From assembly GCA_019261985.1 (NCBI GenBank), contig JAFAQY010000099.1:1-41948 (forward strand): a DNA stretch of 41,948 nt, in the 5' to 3' direction. A program made the translations under genes and the position numbers. The notes beneath the pieces are model-generated. The model was given only the letters and a program-made list of their open reading frames with translations. It ran no database searches and was not told the DNA's origin. This DNA is from Bryobacterales bacterium (GTDB lineage: Bacteria; Acidobacteriota; Terriglobia; Bryobacterales; Bryobacteraceae). Below are positions 1 through 8,641 of this stretch, one piece after another; the stretch's first letter is position 1; each line of letters begins with the position of its first letter.

Positions 1-189
1 GTAGTCGCACGCGTGCGCGCCGCCGGAGGCGACGTCTTCGACGAAGAGCTCGGCATCGAAGCGCTTGCCGACGAGGCGGCCGTAGTGATCGGTGAATCCC
101 GCCACGACCGTGTCGATCTCGCCTTTCGCGACGAGCGCCTTCAGCTCCTCGATGCCGAGGAGCCCCTTCGGCCGCGCGCGTTCAGCCAT
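1..189 (-). CDS. Glutamine synthetase-like protein, N-terminal 63 residues (runs off the window)
   Basis: The reading frame opens with an ATG at 189 and leaves the window at base 1. The visible part contains GEIDTVVAGFTDHYGRLVGK and then a FVEDVASGGAHACDY-like stretch. This matches the N-terminal beta-grasp segment of the glutamine synthetase / gamma-glutamyl ligase family (IDTV..FTD..GRLVGKR). The catalytic ATP-grasp part lies outside, so the substrate cannot be told; many such paralogues act on amines rather than ammonia. The start overlaps the yhbY stop by 8 nt (ATGGCTGA), suggesting translational coupling. Codon use is very GC-rich, like the rest of the first 2 kb and unlike the genes after about 2.4 kb. 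Confidence 0.6.
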   Translation of the reverse strand, partial: MAERARPKGLLGIEELKALVAKGEIDTVVAGFTDHYGRLVGKRFDAELFVEDVASGGAHACDY

Positions 190-457
190 CGTCCGGCTTC
201 TTTCGATAGATCACGAAGACCTTTCCGACGTGCTGCACGGGCTCCGCGCCCGTGCGCTCGCAGATCGCCGAAAATGCCTCGGCGCGCTGGTGCCTGTCCA
301 TCGCGCCGGCGCGGATCTTGAGCAGCTCGTGAGCCTTGAGCGCGAAATCGATCTCCGCGACGACCGCGTCGGTCAGTCCCTTGCCGCCGATCGTCACCAC
401 CGGCTCGAGCTTGTGCGCCTGCGCCTTGAGCGCCTGGCGTTCCTTCGGCGTCAGCAT
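182..457 (-). CDS. yhbY: YhbY/CRM-domain RNA-binding protein
   Basis: A 91-residue protein that is a single CRM domain, the usual length for this family. It begins MLTPKERQALKAQAHKLEPV and contains the diagnostic VTIGGKGLT stretch (residues 21-29), KAHELLKIR and the C-terminal VGKVFVIYRK strand. YhbY proteins bind pre-50S ribosomal particles. The start at 457 lies inside the end of the upstream SRPBCC gene (7-nt overlap). In proteobacteria yhbY is typically found divergent from rlmE-ftsH, as here, although greA is replaced by a glutamine-synthetase-like gene. High confidence in the family. Confidence 0.9.
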   Translation of the reverse strand: MLTPKERQALKAQAHKLEPVVTIGGKGLTDAVVAEIDFALKAHELLKIRAGAMDRHQRAEAFSAICERTGAEPVQHVGKVFVIYRKKPDDG

Positions 458-933
458 GGACGCCCGTTGACCGAGACGAGCTTCGTCCCGAGATGTCGCG
501 CCAGGCCGCGGCCGCCTTCGCGCATCACCTCGCCGTGGTTCCATGCGAAGACCGGCGCGAGAACAGGCGCGAGCAGGTTCATCCAGGCCTTGTCCGTGTC
601 GACGCTCCACGTGTAATCCGCTTTCGCCCGGCCGCCCTCGTCGCGCAGGTCCCACCGGCCATGCCCCTTCAGGTCGCCGGAGGCGACGCCCTCGATGCGA
701 TCCGGCTGCAGGACGGTGGTGCGCATGTCGAAGGTGAGACGGTACGGCAGGCGGCTCGACCACGTATAGCGCGCGAGCGCGCCCACGCCGTCGGAGTCGC
801 CCGGCTCGATCTCCTCGACCCGCTCGACGTATTTCCACCACGACGGCCACTCGCGCGTCGCGCGCAGCGCGCGCCAGACGCGGTCGACGCCCGTCTCGAG
901 CGTCCAGGAAGTCACGAGGGTGTACCGGCTCAT
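451..933 (-). CDS. SRPBCC-family (polyketide cyclase/dehydrase-like) protein
   Basis: A 160-residue protein with the START/SRPBCC pattern. It opens MSRYTLVTSWTLE, then has VWRALRATREWPSWWKYVERV (residues about 20-40), a standard signature of these lipid- or ligand-binding helix-grip folds. DLKGHGRWDLR and the long C-terminal helix (MNLLAPVLAPVFAWNHGEVM) also fit. No catalytic residues can be assigned and the ligand is unknown. The gene overlaps yhbY by 7 nt and starts 22 bp from the divergent rlmE, so the two probably share a short promoter region. Its presence between yhbY and rlmE is not part of the classic proteobacterial order. Confidence 0.75.
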   Translation of the reverse strand: MSRYTLVTSWTLETGVDRVWRALRATREWPSWWKYVERVEEIEPGDSDGVGALARYTWSSRLPYRLTFDMRTTVLQPDRIEGVASGDLKGHGRWDLRDEGGRAKADYTWSVDTDKAWMNLLAPVLAPVFAWNHGEVMREGGRGLARHLGTKLVSVNGRPC

Positions 934-955
934 CGCGGCCTATGATAGTCAGGCA

Positions 956-1573
956 ATGGCCAAATCGAGCAAGCAATGGCTCCGCCGCCACGTCACCGAT
1001 CCGTACGTGCGCAAGGCGAAGGAGCAGGGCTACCGGTCGCGCTCGGCTTTCAAGCTTCTGGAAATGAACCAGAAGGAAAAGCTCCTGAAGGCCGGGATGA
1101 CCGTGGTCGATCTCGGCGCGGCGCCGGGCGGCTGGTCGCAGGTCGCGGCGGAGAAGGTGCGCCCGGGCGGGCGCGTGATTGCGATTGATCTCCTGGAGAT
1201 CGCCCCCATTACAGGCGTAACGGCGCTCAAGGGGGATTTCCGAGAATCTTCGCTGCTCGAAGCGCTCGGAAGCGCCAAAGCCGACGTCGTCCTCTGCGAC
1301 GCGGCCCCGAATCTCTCGGGGATCGCGCTCACCGACCAGGCCCGCCAGCTCGAGCTCGCCGAGGCGGCGGTCGACCTCTGCCGCAAGGCGTTGAAGCCGG
1401 AAGGAGTTTTCGTGGTGAAGGCGTTTCACGGTAGCGCGTTCGACGCGATGGTGCGTACGCTGCGGTCGGCTTTCGCCTCGGTACGGACCGTGAAGCCGGC
1501 CGCCTCGCGGGGTGAATCGGCGGAAACTTATGTCGTTGCCAGGCGTCTGTCAGCAGAGCAGGAAACCGCGTAA
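956..1573 (+). CDS. rlmE: 23S rRNA (uridine-2'-O) methyltransferase RlmE/FtsJ
   Basis: A 205-residue RrmJ/FtsJ methyltransferase of normal length. It methylates the 2'-O of U2552 in the 23S A-loop using SAM. The SAM motif DLGAAPGGWSQVA is at about residues 57-69. The K-D-K-E catalytic set is visible: Lys in SAFKLLE, Asp in VVLCDAAPNLSG, Lys in VFVVKAFHG and Glu in SAETYVVA. I chose the ATG at 956 because MAKSSKQWLRRHVTDPYV is the family N-terminus; an upstream in-frame codon at 920 would add unrelated residues. It is followed after 44 bp by ftsH, the conserved proteobacterial rlmE-ftsH pair. Confidence 0.95.
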   Translation: MAKSSKQWLRRHVTDPYVRKAKEQGYRSRSAFKLLEMNQKEKLLKAGMTVVDLGAAPGGWSQVAAEKVRPGGRVIAIDLLEIAPITGVTALKGDFRESSLLEALGSAKADVVLCDAAPNLSGIALTDQARQLELAEAAVDLCRKALKPEGVFVVKAFHGSAFDAMVRTLRSAFASVRTVKPAASRGESAETYVVARRLSAEQETA

Positions 1574-1617
1574 GATGAACGGCTTGCTTCGCGCCGTCCC
1601 CAACAGGAGTTAAGTCC

Positions 1618-3531
1618 TTGAACAACATGCTCAAGAACCTGGTCATCTGGCTCGTCATCGGGCTCGTTTTGATGACCGTGTTCAACCAGTTCAACACCCG
1701 CCAGGCGGCGCAGGCGCCGGTCGAGTATTCGCAGTTCCTGGAAGAGGTGAAGGCGGGGCGCATCGCGAAGGTCACGATCGAGGGCCGGCAGCTCAAGGCC
1801 GTGACGACGGACAACAAGCGCATCACGAGCTACTCGCCGGGCGACATCTGGCTCGTGTCCGACCTGCTCAAGTACGGCGTCAAGGTGGAGGCGAAGCCGG
1901 AGGAGGAGCCGTCGCTCCTCATGAACATCTTCGTCTCGTGGTTCCCGATGCTGCTCCTCATCGGCGTGTGGATCTTCTTCATGCGCCAGATGCAGGGCGG
2001 CGGACGCGGTGGCGCGTTCAGCTTCGGCAAGTCGCGCGCGCGCATGCTGGATGAATCCACCAACACCGTCACCTTTGCCGACGTCGCCGGCTGCGAAGAA
2101 GCGAAGGAAGAGGTGGCGGAGCTCGTCGATTTCCTGCGCGATCCGTCCAAGTTCCAGAAGCTCGGCGGCCGCATCCCGCGCGGCGTGCTGATGGTCGGCT
2201 CGCCCGGTACCGGCAAGACGCTGCTCGCTCGCGCCATCGCGGGCGAGGCGAAAGTTCCGTTCTTCTCGATCTCCGGCTCCGACTTCGTCGAGATGTTTGT
2301 GGGCGTCGGCGCATCGCGCGTGCGCGACATGTTCGAACAGGGCAAGAAGAGCGCGCCCTGCATCATCTTCATCGATGAAATCGACGCGGTCGGCCGCCAT
2401 CGTGGCGCCGGATTGGGCGGCGGACACGACGAGCGCGAGCAGACGTTGAATCAATTGCTGGTCGAGATGGACGGGTTCGAGTCAAATGAAGGCGTCATTC
2501 TGGTCGCCGCGACGAACCGCCCCGACGTTCTCGATCCGGCGTTGCTGCGTCCGGGCCGCTTCGATCGCCGTGTCGTCGTCGGCCGTCCGGATGTCAAGGG
2601 CCGCGAGGCGATTTTGCGAGTTCATACGAAGAAGACGCCGCTGGCCGACGATGTCGATCTTACGGTGGTTGCCCGTGGAACGCCAGGATTCGCCGGCGCC
2701 GATTTGGCCAATCTTGTGAATGAAGCCGCCCTGGTTGCCGCGCGTCAGAACCGCAAAGTCGTAACCCAGTTCGATTTCGAGCTGGCCAAAGACAAAGTGA
2801 TGATGGGCGTCGAACGCAAGAGCCTCATCATCAGCGAAGAGGAAAAGCGTAACACGGCTTACCATGAAGCCGGGCACGCTCTGGTCGCGGCATTAACACC
2901 GTTCGCCGATCCGCTTCATAAAGTCACGATCATTCCCCGCGGCATGGCGCTCGGCCTCACCATGCAGCTTCCGCTGGACGACAAGCACAGCTACCACAAG
3001 GAGTACTTGGAGGCGCAGCTTGCAATCCTGATGGGCGGCCGCATTGCCGAAGAGATCTTCATGCGCCATATCACCACCGGCGCCGGTAATGATATCGAGC
3101 GCGCGACCGACATGGCGCGCAAGATGGTCTGTGAATGGGGCATGAGCGAGCTCGGTCCACTGAGCTTCGGTAAGCGGGAAGAACAGATTTTCCTCGGCCG
3201 CGAAATCGCCCAGCATCGCGATTACAGTGAAGCGACCGCGATTCGCATTGATGAGCAGGTGAAGAAGCTGGTTGAGTCCGGTTATCACCGGGCGCGCACA
3301 ATCATCGAAGAGAAATCCGATGCGCTGGAGCGTATCGCTCTCGCGCTTCTTGAGCGCGAAGTTCTGGATGGCTCCGAAGTGCGGCAGTTAATCGAGGGCA
3401 CCAAGCCGCTGCCTGCGTTCAACAAGCCCGCGCCGCCTCCGCCAACCGATACTCCGCAACAGGTAATCAAACCGGAGCCCGGACGGCGCATGCCCGGCAT
3501 GCTGCCCGAGGGTGGTCCGCAACCCGCTTGA
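1618..3531 (+). CDS. ftsH: ATP-dependent zinc metalloprotease FtsH (apparent betaproteobacterial/acidobacterial chimera)
   Basis: A 637-residue membrane AAA+ protease that degrades unassembled membrane proteins and short-lived regulators. TM1 is at about residues 7-26, the periplasmic domain follows, and TM2 is at about 100-121. Walker A GSPGTGKT is near residue 200, Walker B IIFIDEID near 245, and the zinc site HEAGH near 417. The start is a TTG at 1618 (AGGAG about 9 nt upstream) giving MNNMLKN, a betaproteobacterial-style N-terminus; ATG 1627 is an alternative. From about residue 218 ([15 protein letters not shown]) onward the protein instead reads like acidobacterial FtsH ([29 protein letters not shown]), and GC at third positions drops. 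The frame is intact across the change. The downstream HAD gene starts within the stop codon (TTGA). Confidence 0.95.
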   Translation: MNNMLKNLVIWLVIGLVLMTVFNQFNTRQAAQAPVEYSQFLEEVKAGRIAKVTIEGRQLKAVTTDNKRITSYSPGDIWLVSDLLKYGVKVEAKPEEEPSLLMNIFVSWFPMLLLIGVWIFFMRQMQGGGRGGAFSFGKSRARMLDESTNTVTFADVAGCEEAKEEVAELVDFLRDPSKFQKLGGRIPRGVLMVGSPGTGKTLLARAIAGEAKVPFFSISGSDFVEMFVGVGASRVRDMFEQGKKSAPCIIFIDEIDAVGRHRGAGLGGGHDEREQTLNQLLVEMDGFESNEGVILVAATNRPDVLDPALLRPGRFDRRVVVGRPDVKGREAILRVHTKKTPLADDVDLTVVARGTPGFAGADLANLVNEAALVAARQNRKVVTQFDFELAKDKVMMGVERKSLIISEEEKRNTAYHEAGHALVAALTPFADPLHKVTIIPRGMALGLTMQLPLDDKHSYHKEYLEAQLAILMGGRIAEEIFMRHITTGAGNDIERATDMARKMVCEWGMSELGPLSFGKREEQIFLGREIAQHRDYSEATAIRIDEQVKKLVESGYHRARTIIEEKSDALERIALALLEREVLDGSEVRQLIEGTKPLPAFNKPAPPPPTDTPQQVIKPEPGRRMPGMLPEGGPQPA

Positions 3532-4163
3532 GTTCAAACAAGATTCCTCAGTTTCCCGTCTATATCTTCGATTTAGACGGGACCCTGATGGACTCCGCCC
3601 GCGATATCTGCGGCGCAATCCAGGAAGTCCTCGCGGCGGTGGGACGCACCGGTGTTCCCGACACGCGATTGCGCAAATACATCGGCTGCCATCTCCTGGC
3701 AATGTTTTACGATCTCGGCTTTGAAGACGCTGAGATCGATCCAATGATCGCGCATTACCGCCGCATCTACCCCGAACGGAAACACGGGATGACCGCGCCC
3801 TTTCCAGGCGTGCCCGAAACCCTCGCGCGGCTCGGCGGCCGTAAAACCACCGCGACAATAAAGAGCACTGCCAACACGAAGATCGTCCTGGAGCAATTCG
3901 GCCTTTTGCGGCATTTCGATCACGTTCAAGGCACGGATGGTTTCCCCGCGAAACCCGAGCCGGATGTGATTTTCCATTCGCTCGAAGCGCTCGGAGTTGA
4001 GCCGCGGGATTGTCTTTTCGTCGGCGATTCCGCCGCCGATATGGAGGCCGGCAGACGAGCGGGCGTACCCACCTGCGGCGCGCGTTATGGTTACGGCGAC
4101 GTCCAGGAAATGGCGAAGTGGGAGCCCGACTACTGGATCGACGATTTAAGAGAGCTTGCGTGA
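3528..4163 (+). CDS. HAD-superfamily phosphatase, phosphoglycolate phosphatase-like
   Basis: A 211-residue HAD hydrolase. Motif I is [11 protein letters not shown] (nucleophile Asp plus general acid Asp, residues about 14-24). Motif III is the Lys in AKPEPDVI and motif IV is [11 protein letters not shown]. The helical cap of subclass I lies between motifs I and II. Motif II appears as IKST ([10 protein letters not shown]). It resembles Gph/PpaX proteins that hydrolyse small phosphoesters such as 2-phosphoglycolate, but the substrate cannot be read from sequence. The start is TTG overlapping the ftsH stop (TTGA), indicating translational coupling. The stop overlaps the next gene in the same way (GTGA), so ftsH, this gene and the amidotransferase form one transcript. 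Confidence 0.85.
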   Translation: MSSNKIPQFPVYIFDLDGTLMDSARDICGAIQEVLAAVGRTGVPDTRLRKYIGCHLLAMFYDLGFEDAEIDPMIAHYRRIYPERKHGMTAPFPGVPETLARLGGRKTTATIKSTANTKIVLEQFGLLRHFDHVQGTDGFPAKPEPDVIFHSLEALGVEPRDCLFVGDSAADMEAGRRAGVPTCGARYGYGDVQEMAKWEPDYWIDDLRELA

Positions 4164-4804
4164 GACGCGCTGTCCTGGCGTTCCGCAATGACAAGAAAAC
4201 AGGACCGTACAGGCAGGCGCTCGGCGACGAAGGGATTGAAGTAGTTTCAGTAAGTCCGGAGCATCCGATCGATTCGCTGGACGGAATGGGGCTCGTGCTC
4301 ACGGGTGGAACGGACATCGATCCCGCGATTTATGGCCAGGACCCAGACCCTCGCGGGGACACCCCCGATAGGGAGCGCGACGATCTGGAACTAAAATTTC
4401 TGCGGCAGGCGCTGTCGCTCGATTTACCGGTCCTCGCTATCTGCCGGGGCTTGCAGTTGTTCAATGTTGCGCACGGCGGCACTCTCATCCAGCACATGGA
4501 AGGGCACCGGATAGCGGATAACGGCACGCATGCGGTCGAAATAACCGCGGGCACGCGATTGGCATGCATCCTCGGATCTGGCAGGCACGACGTGAATTCA
4601 CGCCACCATCAAGCCGCGGGACAGGTCGGCGGTGGTTTGGCCGTAAGCGCGATATCCCCTGATGGCTTCATCGAAGGGCTGGAACGCCCGGACCGGCGGT
4701 TCGCCGTCGCCGTCCAGTGGCACCCGGAGGACATGTTGGCCGGGTACACGGATCAGCGCAGGCTATTCCTCGCATTTCGCGAAGCGCTAGAAGCCATTCG
4801 ATAG
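4160..4804 (+). CDS. Class-I glutamine amidotransferase-like peptidase C26 (gamma-glutamyl-gamma-aminobutyrate hydrolase family)
   Basis: A 214-residue protein with the C26 fold. LVLTGGTDIDPAIYG is at about residues 47-61, the nucleophile elbow LAICRGLQLFNVAHGG (Cys near 95) follows, and the catalytic His-Glu is in VQWHPEDM. The family (PuuD-like) hydrolyses gamma-glutamyl amides such as gamma-glutamyl-GABA, or acts in gamma-glutamyl peptide turnover. The GTG start at 4160 overlaps the upstream stop (GTGA), and the reading starts at [17 protein letters not shown] as expected. A strong hairpin follows 25 bp after the stop. The exact substrate is inference. Confidence 0.85.
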   Translation: MRRAVLAFRNDKKTGPYRQALGDEGIEVVSVSPEHPIDSLDGMGLVLTGGTDIDPAIYGQDPDPRGDTPDRERDDLELKFLRQALSLDLPVLAICRGLQLFNVAHGGTLIQHMEGHRIADNGTHAVEITAGTRLACILGSGRHDVNSRHHQAAGQVGGGLAVSAISPDGFIEGLERPDRRFAVAVQWHPEDMLAGYTDQRRLFLAFREALEAIR

Positions 4805-4828
4805 CCTCAGCCCGCCTGACTTAACTAA

Positions 4829-4852
4829 AGCCCCGCCCTCGCGGGCGGGGCT
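4829..4852. terminator. GC-rich hairpin between convergent genes
   Basis: A perfect 10-bp inverted repeat, AGCCCCGCCC and GGGCGGGGCT, encloses the loop TCGC. It sits between the convergent amidotransferase gene (ending 4804) and the OmpA-like gene (ending 4859). On either strand the following T-run is poor, so it may terminate weakly or with help, or act mainly as a 3'-end stabiliser serving both directions. Confidence 0.7.
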
Positions 4853-4858
4853 GCAACT

Positions 4859-7800
4859 CTACTGTACGTGCGTAGCTAACAAATAGATCGACACCGTCAC
4901 CGTCGTCGAGTTTCCTTTGCTATCGGTCACCGTCAGATTTACGAGATATTGGCCGGTTTGATTGCCCAACTGAAGCGTCGGGCTCGCGGTGTTCGCGTTC
5001 GAGATGGCAACGGGAGTTCCGGACGCCGGAGTCCATTGATACGTCAGCGGAAGATTCGGACTCGTAGATGCCGAAGCATCCAGCGTGATGATGCGGTAAA
5101 TCGTGGTTTGGGATAGGCCTCCTGCCACCACCACCGTCGGACCAGGCCCCGTTGTGCCGCCTCCTCCGGTCGAGACCGGCACTGTCACCGTGGCCGTGTC
5201 GGTCTGGCCGCTCTGATTCGTCGCGATGCAAGTGTACGTAGTGGTTGCGGTTGGAAATACCGGATACGTCACGCTGGTGCCGTTGAACATCACGCCCGCG
5301 ACCGTCAATGAGGTTGCGCCCGTTGCGACGCACGATAGCGTAACTTTCGTTCCCGGCGCCGGAGAACTGGAAGGCGAAGCGGTAAAGGATGTGATCGTCA
5401 CCCCCGAACCGCCGGTGACCGTTACCGTGGCAGTAGCGGTTGCAGTCCCGCTTTGATTAGTGGCGGTCAATGTGTAGGTCGTCGTCGCCGCCGGAGAAAC
5501 GGATTGCGAACCGCTGGGATTCACAGTTCCGATGCTGCTGATGCTGACCGTAGTCGCGTTCTGCACCGTCCACATCAGCGTGGACGATTGGCCGCTATTG
5601 ATGGTGGGGGGAACGGCCGAAAATCTGACAATAGTCGGCGCCCCTGTCCCGCCACTGGATACCGTCAGCGTGACATTGCAGGTATCGGTGCTGCTTCCGC
5701 CCTGACCCGTCGCGGTGATGACGTAATTCGTGGTCTGCGACGGGGAAACCGTAGTGCTGCCGCTCAGCGCCACCTCTCCGACGCCCGGCTGAATGTTTAC
5801 GCTGGTCGCATTCGTCGCGGCCCAGTTAAGGGTGGCGGACCCTCCCGGCGCAATCGTCATCGGAGTCGCGTAGCAGTACAGCAACTTGGTCGCCTGCGCG
5901 TTCACCGATACAACCGCCGTCGCGCTAACCTGGCCTGTCGAGTTGCTCGCAGTAAGAGTATAGGTCGTGGTTACCGTCGGCGCCACTTGAGTCGATCCCG
6001 TCGCTTGAACCGGGCCGATTCCACTCAGATTGACCGTATCGGCATTCAAGACCTTCCATGACAGAGTCGAAGATTGCCCGGAGGAAATCGACGGAGGGTT
6101 CGCGACGAAGAAGACAATCTGAACCGGTTCGGATTGGGCTGTCGATACAGTCGTGCGCGCCGTTCCCTGCCCGCCGAACGGATCTCTCACGACCAGTTGA
6201 AACACGTAAAACGCGCCGCCCACTGCGGTAAAGGTGGTTTTGGCGCTTGTGGGCGACGAGAAAGTGACCGTCGGGCCCGCTTGCTGAATCCACTGATACG
6301 TGATGGGATCGCCGTCAGGGTCATAGGAGCCCGATCCATCGAGAGTTATCGTGCCCGCGGGCACATTCACTTGCGGCGGACCGGCATCGGCTACCGGCGG
6401 AGTATTTCCTACCCGCACGCGCCTGGTCACCACTTCGTAACGGATGCGCGGAACATCGACCGGCACAGCCGTCTTCGCAGCCTTAAATTCCTTCGGCCGC
6501 AGCATATTTCCGAACTGCAATCCGACCACCGCCCGTCCGCTGTTGCCATTCGCCAGCAGAGTTTCGTTCAGCCCTCCCTCAACAGTAAAGGCAATCTTCG
6601 AATTCAGCGGGAAGATAAAGCGCGAGGTGAAGCCAAACCGGTTGCCGTTCGCGACGCTGTGCAGATAACCGGCGTTGCCTTCAAGATACGTATTGCCCAT
6701 CAATCCAACGGTCGTGCTCAAGCCCGCTTGATCGACAACTTTCAGCGAACTCTCCAGCAGAATCGAATTTAAGAGAGCGCCCGTGACGGGGTCCTTGGCA
6801 TTTGTCGTATTGACAACGCCGCTGTCCATAAACCCCTTGGTTCCGTAGAATCCCACTTTGCCCCGCCCGAAGATGTAATCGACCGTTAGAGCTGCTTGTC
6901 CCATGTTTCCGCCGTTCTGATACGACTGCAGGTCCACATGTTTGAAGCTGGCGAACAAACCGACTTGAGCCGCGCCCATGCGGTCCACCAAGCCTAGGTC
7001 GAACTGGCCTTCGCGTTGATTTTTGAAATACAAGTACTCGGCTTGCGCCTCGAACGCGAAGCGCTCATTAAACGGCGCGAAATAGCGTCCTTTGCCCGTG
7101 AAAGTGGTGTGGCGCGCATCGTCGGCGCCGACGTTTACCCCGAGAAGCTGGAAGCGCGGCAACCGGTTGGCCTCGATGGTCCGTTGGACTTCGGTGGCGA
7201 TGTCCGTAGTCGATGGCGGCTTCGGCGCGGCGGCGACCTGGTTCTGCAACGCTTGCTGATTCTGCCGCAGCGTGTCCTCGGCGCCTCTAAGCTCGGCGAC
7301 TTGCTTTCGCAGGTCCGCGTTCGCATCGGCCAGATCCCGCAGCATCTTGGCGATCTCATCCAGGCGGTCCAGCCGCTTCAGAATCTCGTTGCAGCAATCG
7401 GGGCTGGGCTGCGGCGCCGGTTTCGGCGCTTCAACCGCGCGGATCGCTTCGCCAACTCCGCCCGCGCTGACTTGGTTGCCCTGCGCGTCTGTGACTGTGA
7501 GTGAGACACGCCGGTTCATGAAGCGAGCCTCGTCAGTCCGGCTGTAGGTCGGCCTCTGGCCTGGATATCTCGGGTTTTGTTTTCCGTCCGACGCCGTTGT
7601 GATTTGGCTTGCCTGCGCGCCGTACTTCACCAGAAAATCGCGGACGGCATTCGCGCGAGCCAATCCCAGCCGGTCGTTCGCGCGGTTGCTTCCGATCACG
7701 TCCGTGTGGCCCTCCACCCGAACCTTGTACGCGGTATTCCTCTGCAGCAACTCCGCAAGCCGCAGCAGGCTGGGAAATCCGTCCACGATGATCGACGAAT

Positions 7801-7927
7801 TGAAGTCGAAATTAATCTCTTCCCAATCGTCCTTGGTCACTCCAGGCGGGACATTCAATCCCTGCGCCCAGCAATTAATCGCGGAAAACGACACAAATAG
7901 AGATAGCGCCGCAAAGCGACGTACCAT
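4859..7927 (-). CDS. Large outer-membrane/surface protein: N-terminal OmpA domain, central barrel-like region, PKD and four Ig-like repeats
   Basis: A 1022-residue protein with a signal peptide (MVRRFAALSLFVSFSAINCWAQ). An OmpA-family peptidoglycan-binding domain follows at about residues 35-150 (DFNSSIIVDG, VEGHTDVIGS, NRRVSLTV). Next come a coiled coil (about 175-235) and a beta-rich, porin-like segment (about 255-480). A PKD-type domain (PPVADAGPPQVNV, DPDGDPITYQW) is at about 505-590. Four Ig-like repeats of roughly 75-85 residues follow (ISSGQSSTLSWKV, VSPSQTTNYVITATGQGG, PTINSGQSSTLMWTVQNATT, VTLSCVATGATSLTV), and a final PKD domain ends the protein. Having OmpA first is the reverse of the common barrel-then-OmpA order. 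A strong ribosome site (AAGGAGGAG) precedes the ATG at 7927. A role in cell-envelope structure or adhesion is inference. Confidence 0.85.
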   Translation of the reverse strand: MVRRFAALSLFVSFSAINCWAQGLNVPPGVTKDDWEEINFDFNSSIIVDGFPSLLRLAELLQRNTAYKVRVEGHTDVIGSNRANDRLGLARANAVRDFLVKYGAQASQITTASDGKQNPRYPGQRPTYSRTDEARFMNRRVSLTVTDAQGNQVSAGGVGEAIRAVEAPKPAPQPSPDCCNEILKRLDRLDEIAKMLRDLADANADLRKQVAELRGAEDTLRQNQQALQNQVAAAPKPPSTTDIATEVQRTIEANRLPRFQLLGVNVGADDARHTTFTGKGRYFAPFNERFAFEAQAEYLYFKNQREGQFDLGLVDRMGAAQVGLFASFKHVDLQSYQNGGNMGQAALTVDYIFGRGKVGFYGTKGFMDSGVVNTTNAKDPVTGALLNSILLESSLKVVDQAGLSTTVGLMGNTYLEGNAGYLHSVANGNRFGFTSRFIFPLNSKIAFTVEGGLNETLLANGNSGRAVVGLQFGNMLRPKEFKAAKTAVPVDVPRIRYEVVTRRVRVGNTPPVADAGPPQVNVPAGTITLDGSGSYDPDGDPITYQWIQQAGPTVTFSSPTSAKTTFTAVGGAFYVFQLVVRDPFGGQGTARTTVSTAQSEPVQIVFFVANPPSISSGQSSTLSWKVLNADTVNLSGIGPVQATGSTQVAPTVTTTYTLTASNSTGQVSATAVVSVNAQATKLLYCYATPMTIAPGGSATLNWAATNATSVNIQPGVGEVALSGSTTVSPSQTTNYVITATGQGGSSTDTCNVTLTVSSGGTGAPTIVRFSAVPPTINSGQSSTLMWTVQNATTVSISSIGTVNPSGSQSVSPAATTTYTLTATNQSGTATATATVTVTGGSGVTITSFTASPSSSPAPGTKVTLSCVATGATSLTVAGVMFNGTSVTYPVFPTATTTYTCIATNQSGQTDTATVTVPVSTGGGGTTGPGPTVVVAGGLSQTTIYRIITLDASASTSPNLPLTYQWTPASGTPVAISNANTASPTLQLGNQTGQYLVNLTVTDSKGNSTTVTVSIYLLATHVQ

Positions 7928-8148
7928 AAAGCTCCTCCTTAAATGCCGTACGGCACTTGTGTTTAAAATTTGCCCGGAGCTGTTGAATAACGGCGCACTC
8001 CCCCGGACCCCGCCATCCCGCGCGCGCCTGAGCTTTCTACATATAGTGTGGGGAGATGTCCCTCCAGGATCTCTCCCGCCAAGCTACTGCAAACCAAAGG
8101 CTTATAGATTCCAAATCGATTTTTAGATACATTGGCGGGCCTAAACGT

Positions 8149-8160
8149 TACAATAAATTT
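8149..8160 (+). promoter_or_regulatory. -10 element of the rnpB promoter
   Basis: TACAAT at 8149-8154 lies 7 bp before the predicted 5' end of RNase P RNA at about 8161. I see no convincing -35 hexamer at 17 bp, so the promoter assignment rests on the -10 box and its spacing to the RNA. Confidence 0.5.
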
Positions 8161-8553
8161 GGGCCTGCCGGACGGGCAGTCGCCTTCCGCGCTTCTGCGC
8201 CGGAGGGAGGAAAGTCCGGTCTCCACAGGGCAGCATGCCGGCTAACGGCCGGGGGGATCCGCTCAAAGCGAATTTCACGGAAAGTGCCACAGAAAAAATA
8301 CCGCCGGGCCGATTTCTCGGCTCGGTAAGGGTGAAAAGGTGCGGTAAGAGCGCACCGCGGCCGCAGTAATGCGCGCCGGCAGGGTAAACCCCATGCGGAG
8401 CAAGACCAAATAGGGGAGCAGGAGCGGCCCGCTCCGTTACGACTTCCGGGTAGGTTGCTGGAGCCGGAGAGTAATCTCCGGCCTAGAGGAATGACTGCCG
8501 CCCGCTTTCAGTTTTTAGTGGGCACAGAAACCGGCTTATAGTCCGGCAGGCTC
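8161..8553 (+). ncRNA. rnpB: RNase P RNA, bacterial type A
   Basis: The catalytic RNA of RNase P, which matures tRNA 5' ends. The universally conserved 5' core GAGGAAAGTCCGG is at about 8204-8216. The conserved 3' core ACAGAAACCGGCTTATAG is at about 8524-8541. The terminal P1 helix is explicit: GCCTGCCGGAC (8163-8173) pairs perfectly with GTCCGGCAGGC (8541-8551). The internal AGGGTGAAAAGGTGCGGTAAGAGCGCACC section matches CR II/III of type-A RNAs. The ends are set by P1, giving a length of about 390 nt, normal for this class. It is divergent from the OmpA-like gene. Confidence 0.95.
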
Positions 8554-8641
8554 AATAGTTTCCCTTTGTGTGGCGGAAGCGCGCTTGATATTCACGCCGC
8601 CTTCGCTGGACCATAGAAGGTTGCGCGCTACTCTGCGATAT

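Noticed and set aside
13-616. Plus-strand frames opposite yhbY and the glutamine-synthetase-like gene
   Set aside because: They are shadows of GC-rich minus-strand genes with recognisable families; the plus frames have no domain character.
4859-6400. DNA-level tandem repeat
   Set aside because: The repetition is at the protein level (Ig-like domains with diverged sequence); the bases are not a simple tandem array.
8028-8160. Riboswitch or small RNA upstream of rnpB
   Set aside because: I found no conserved aptamer core or convincing hairpin set; the stretch only seems to hold the promoters of divergent transcripts.
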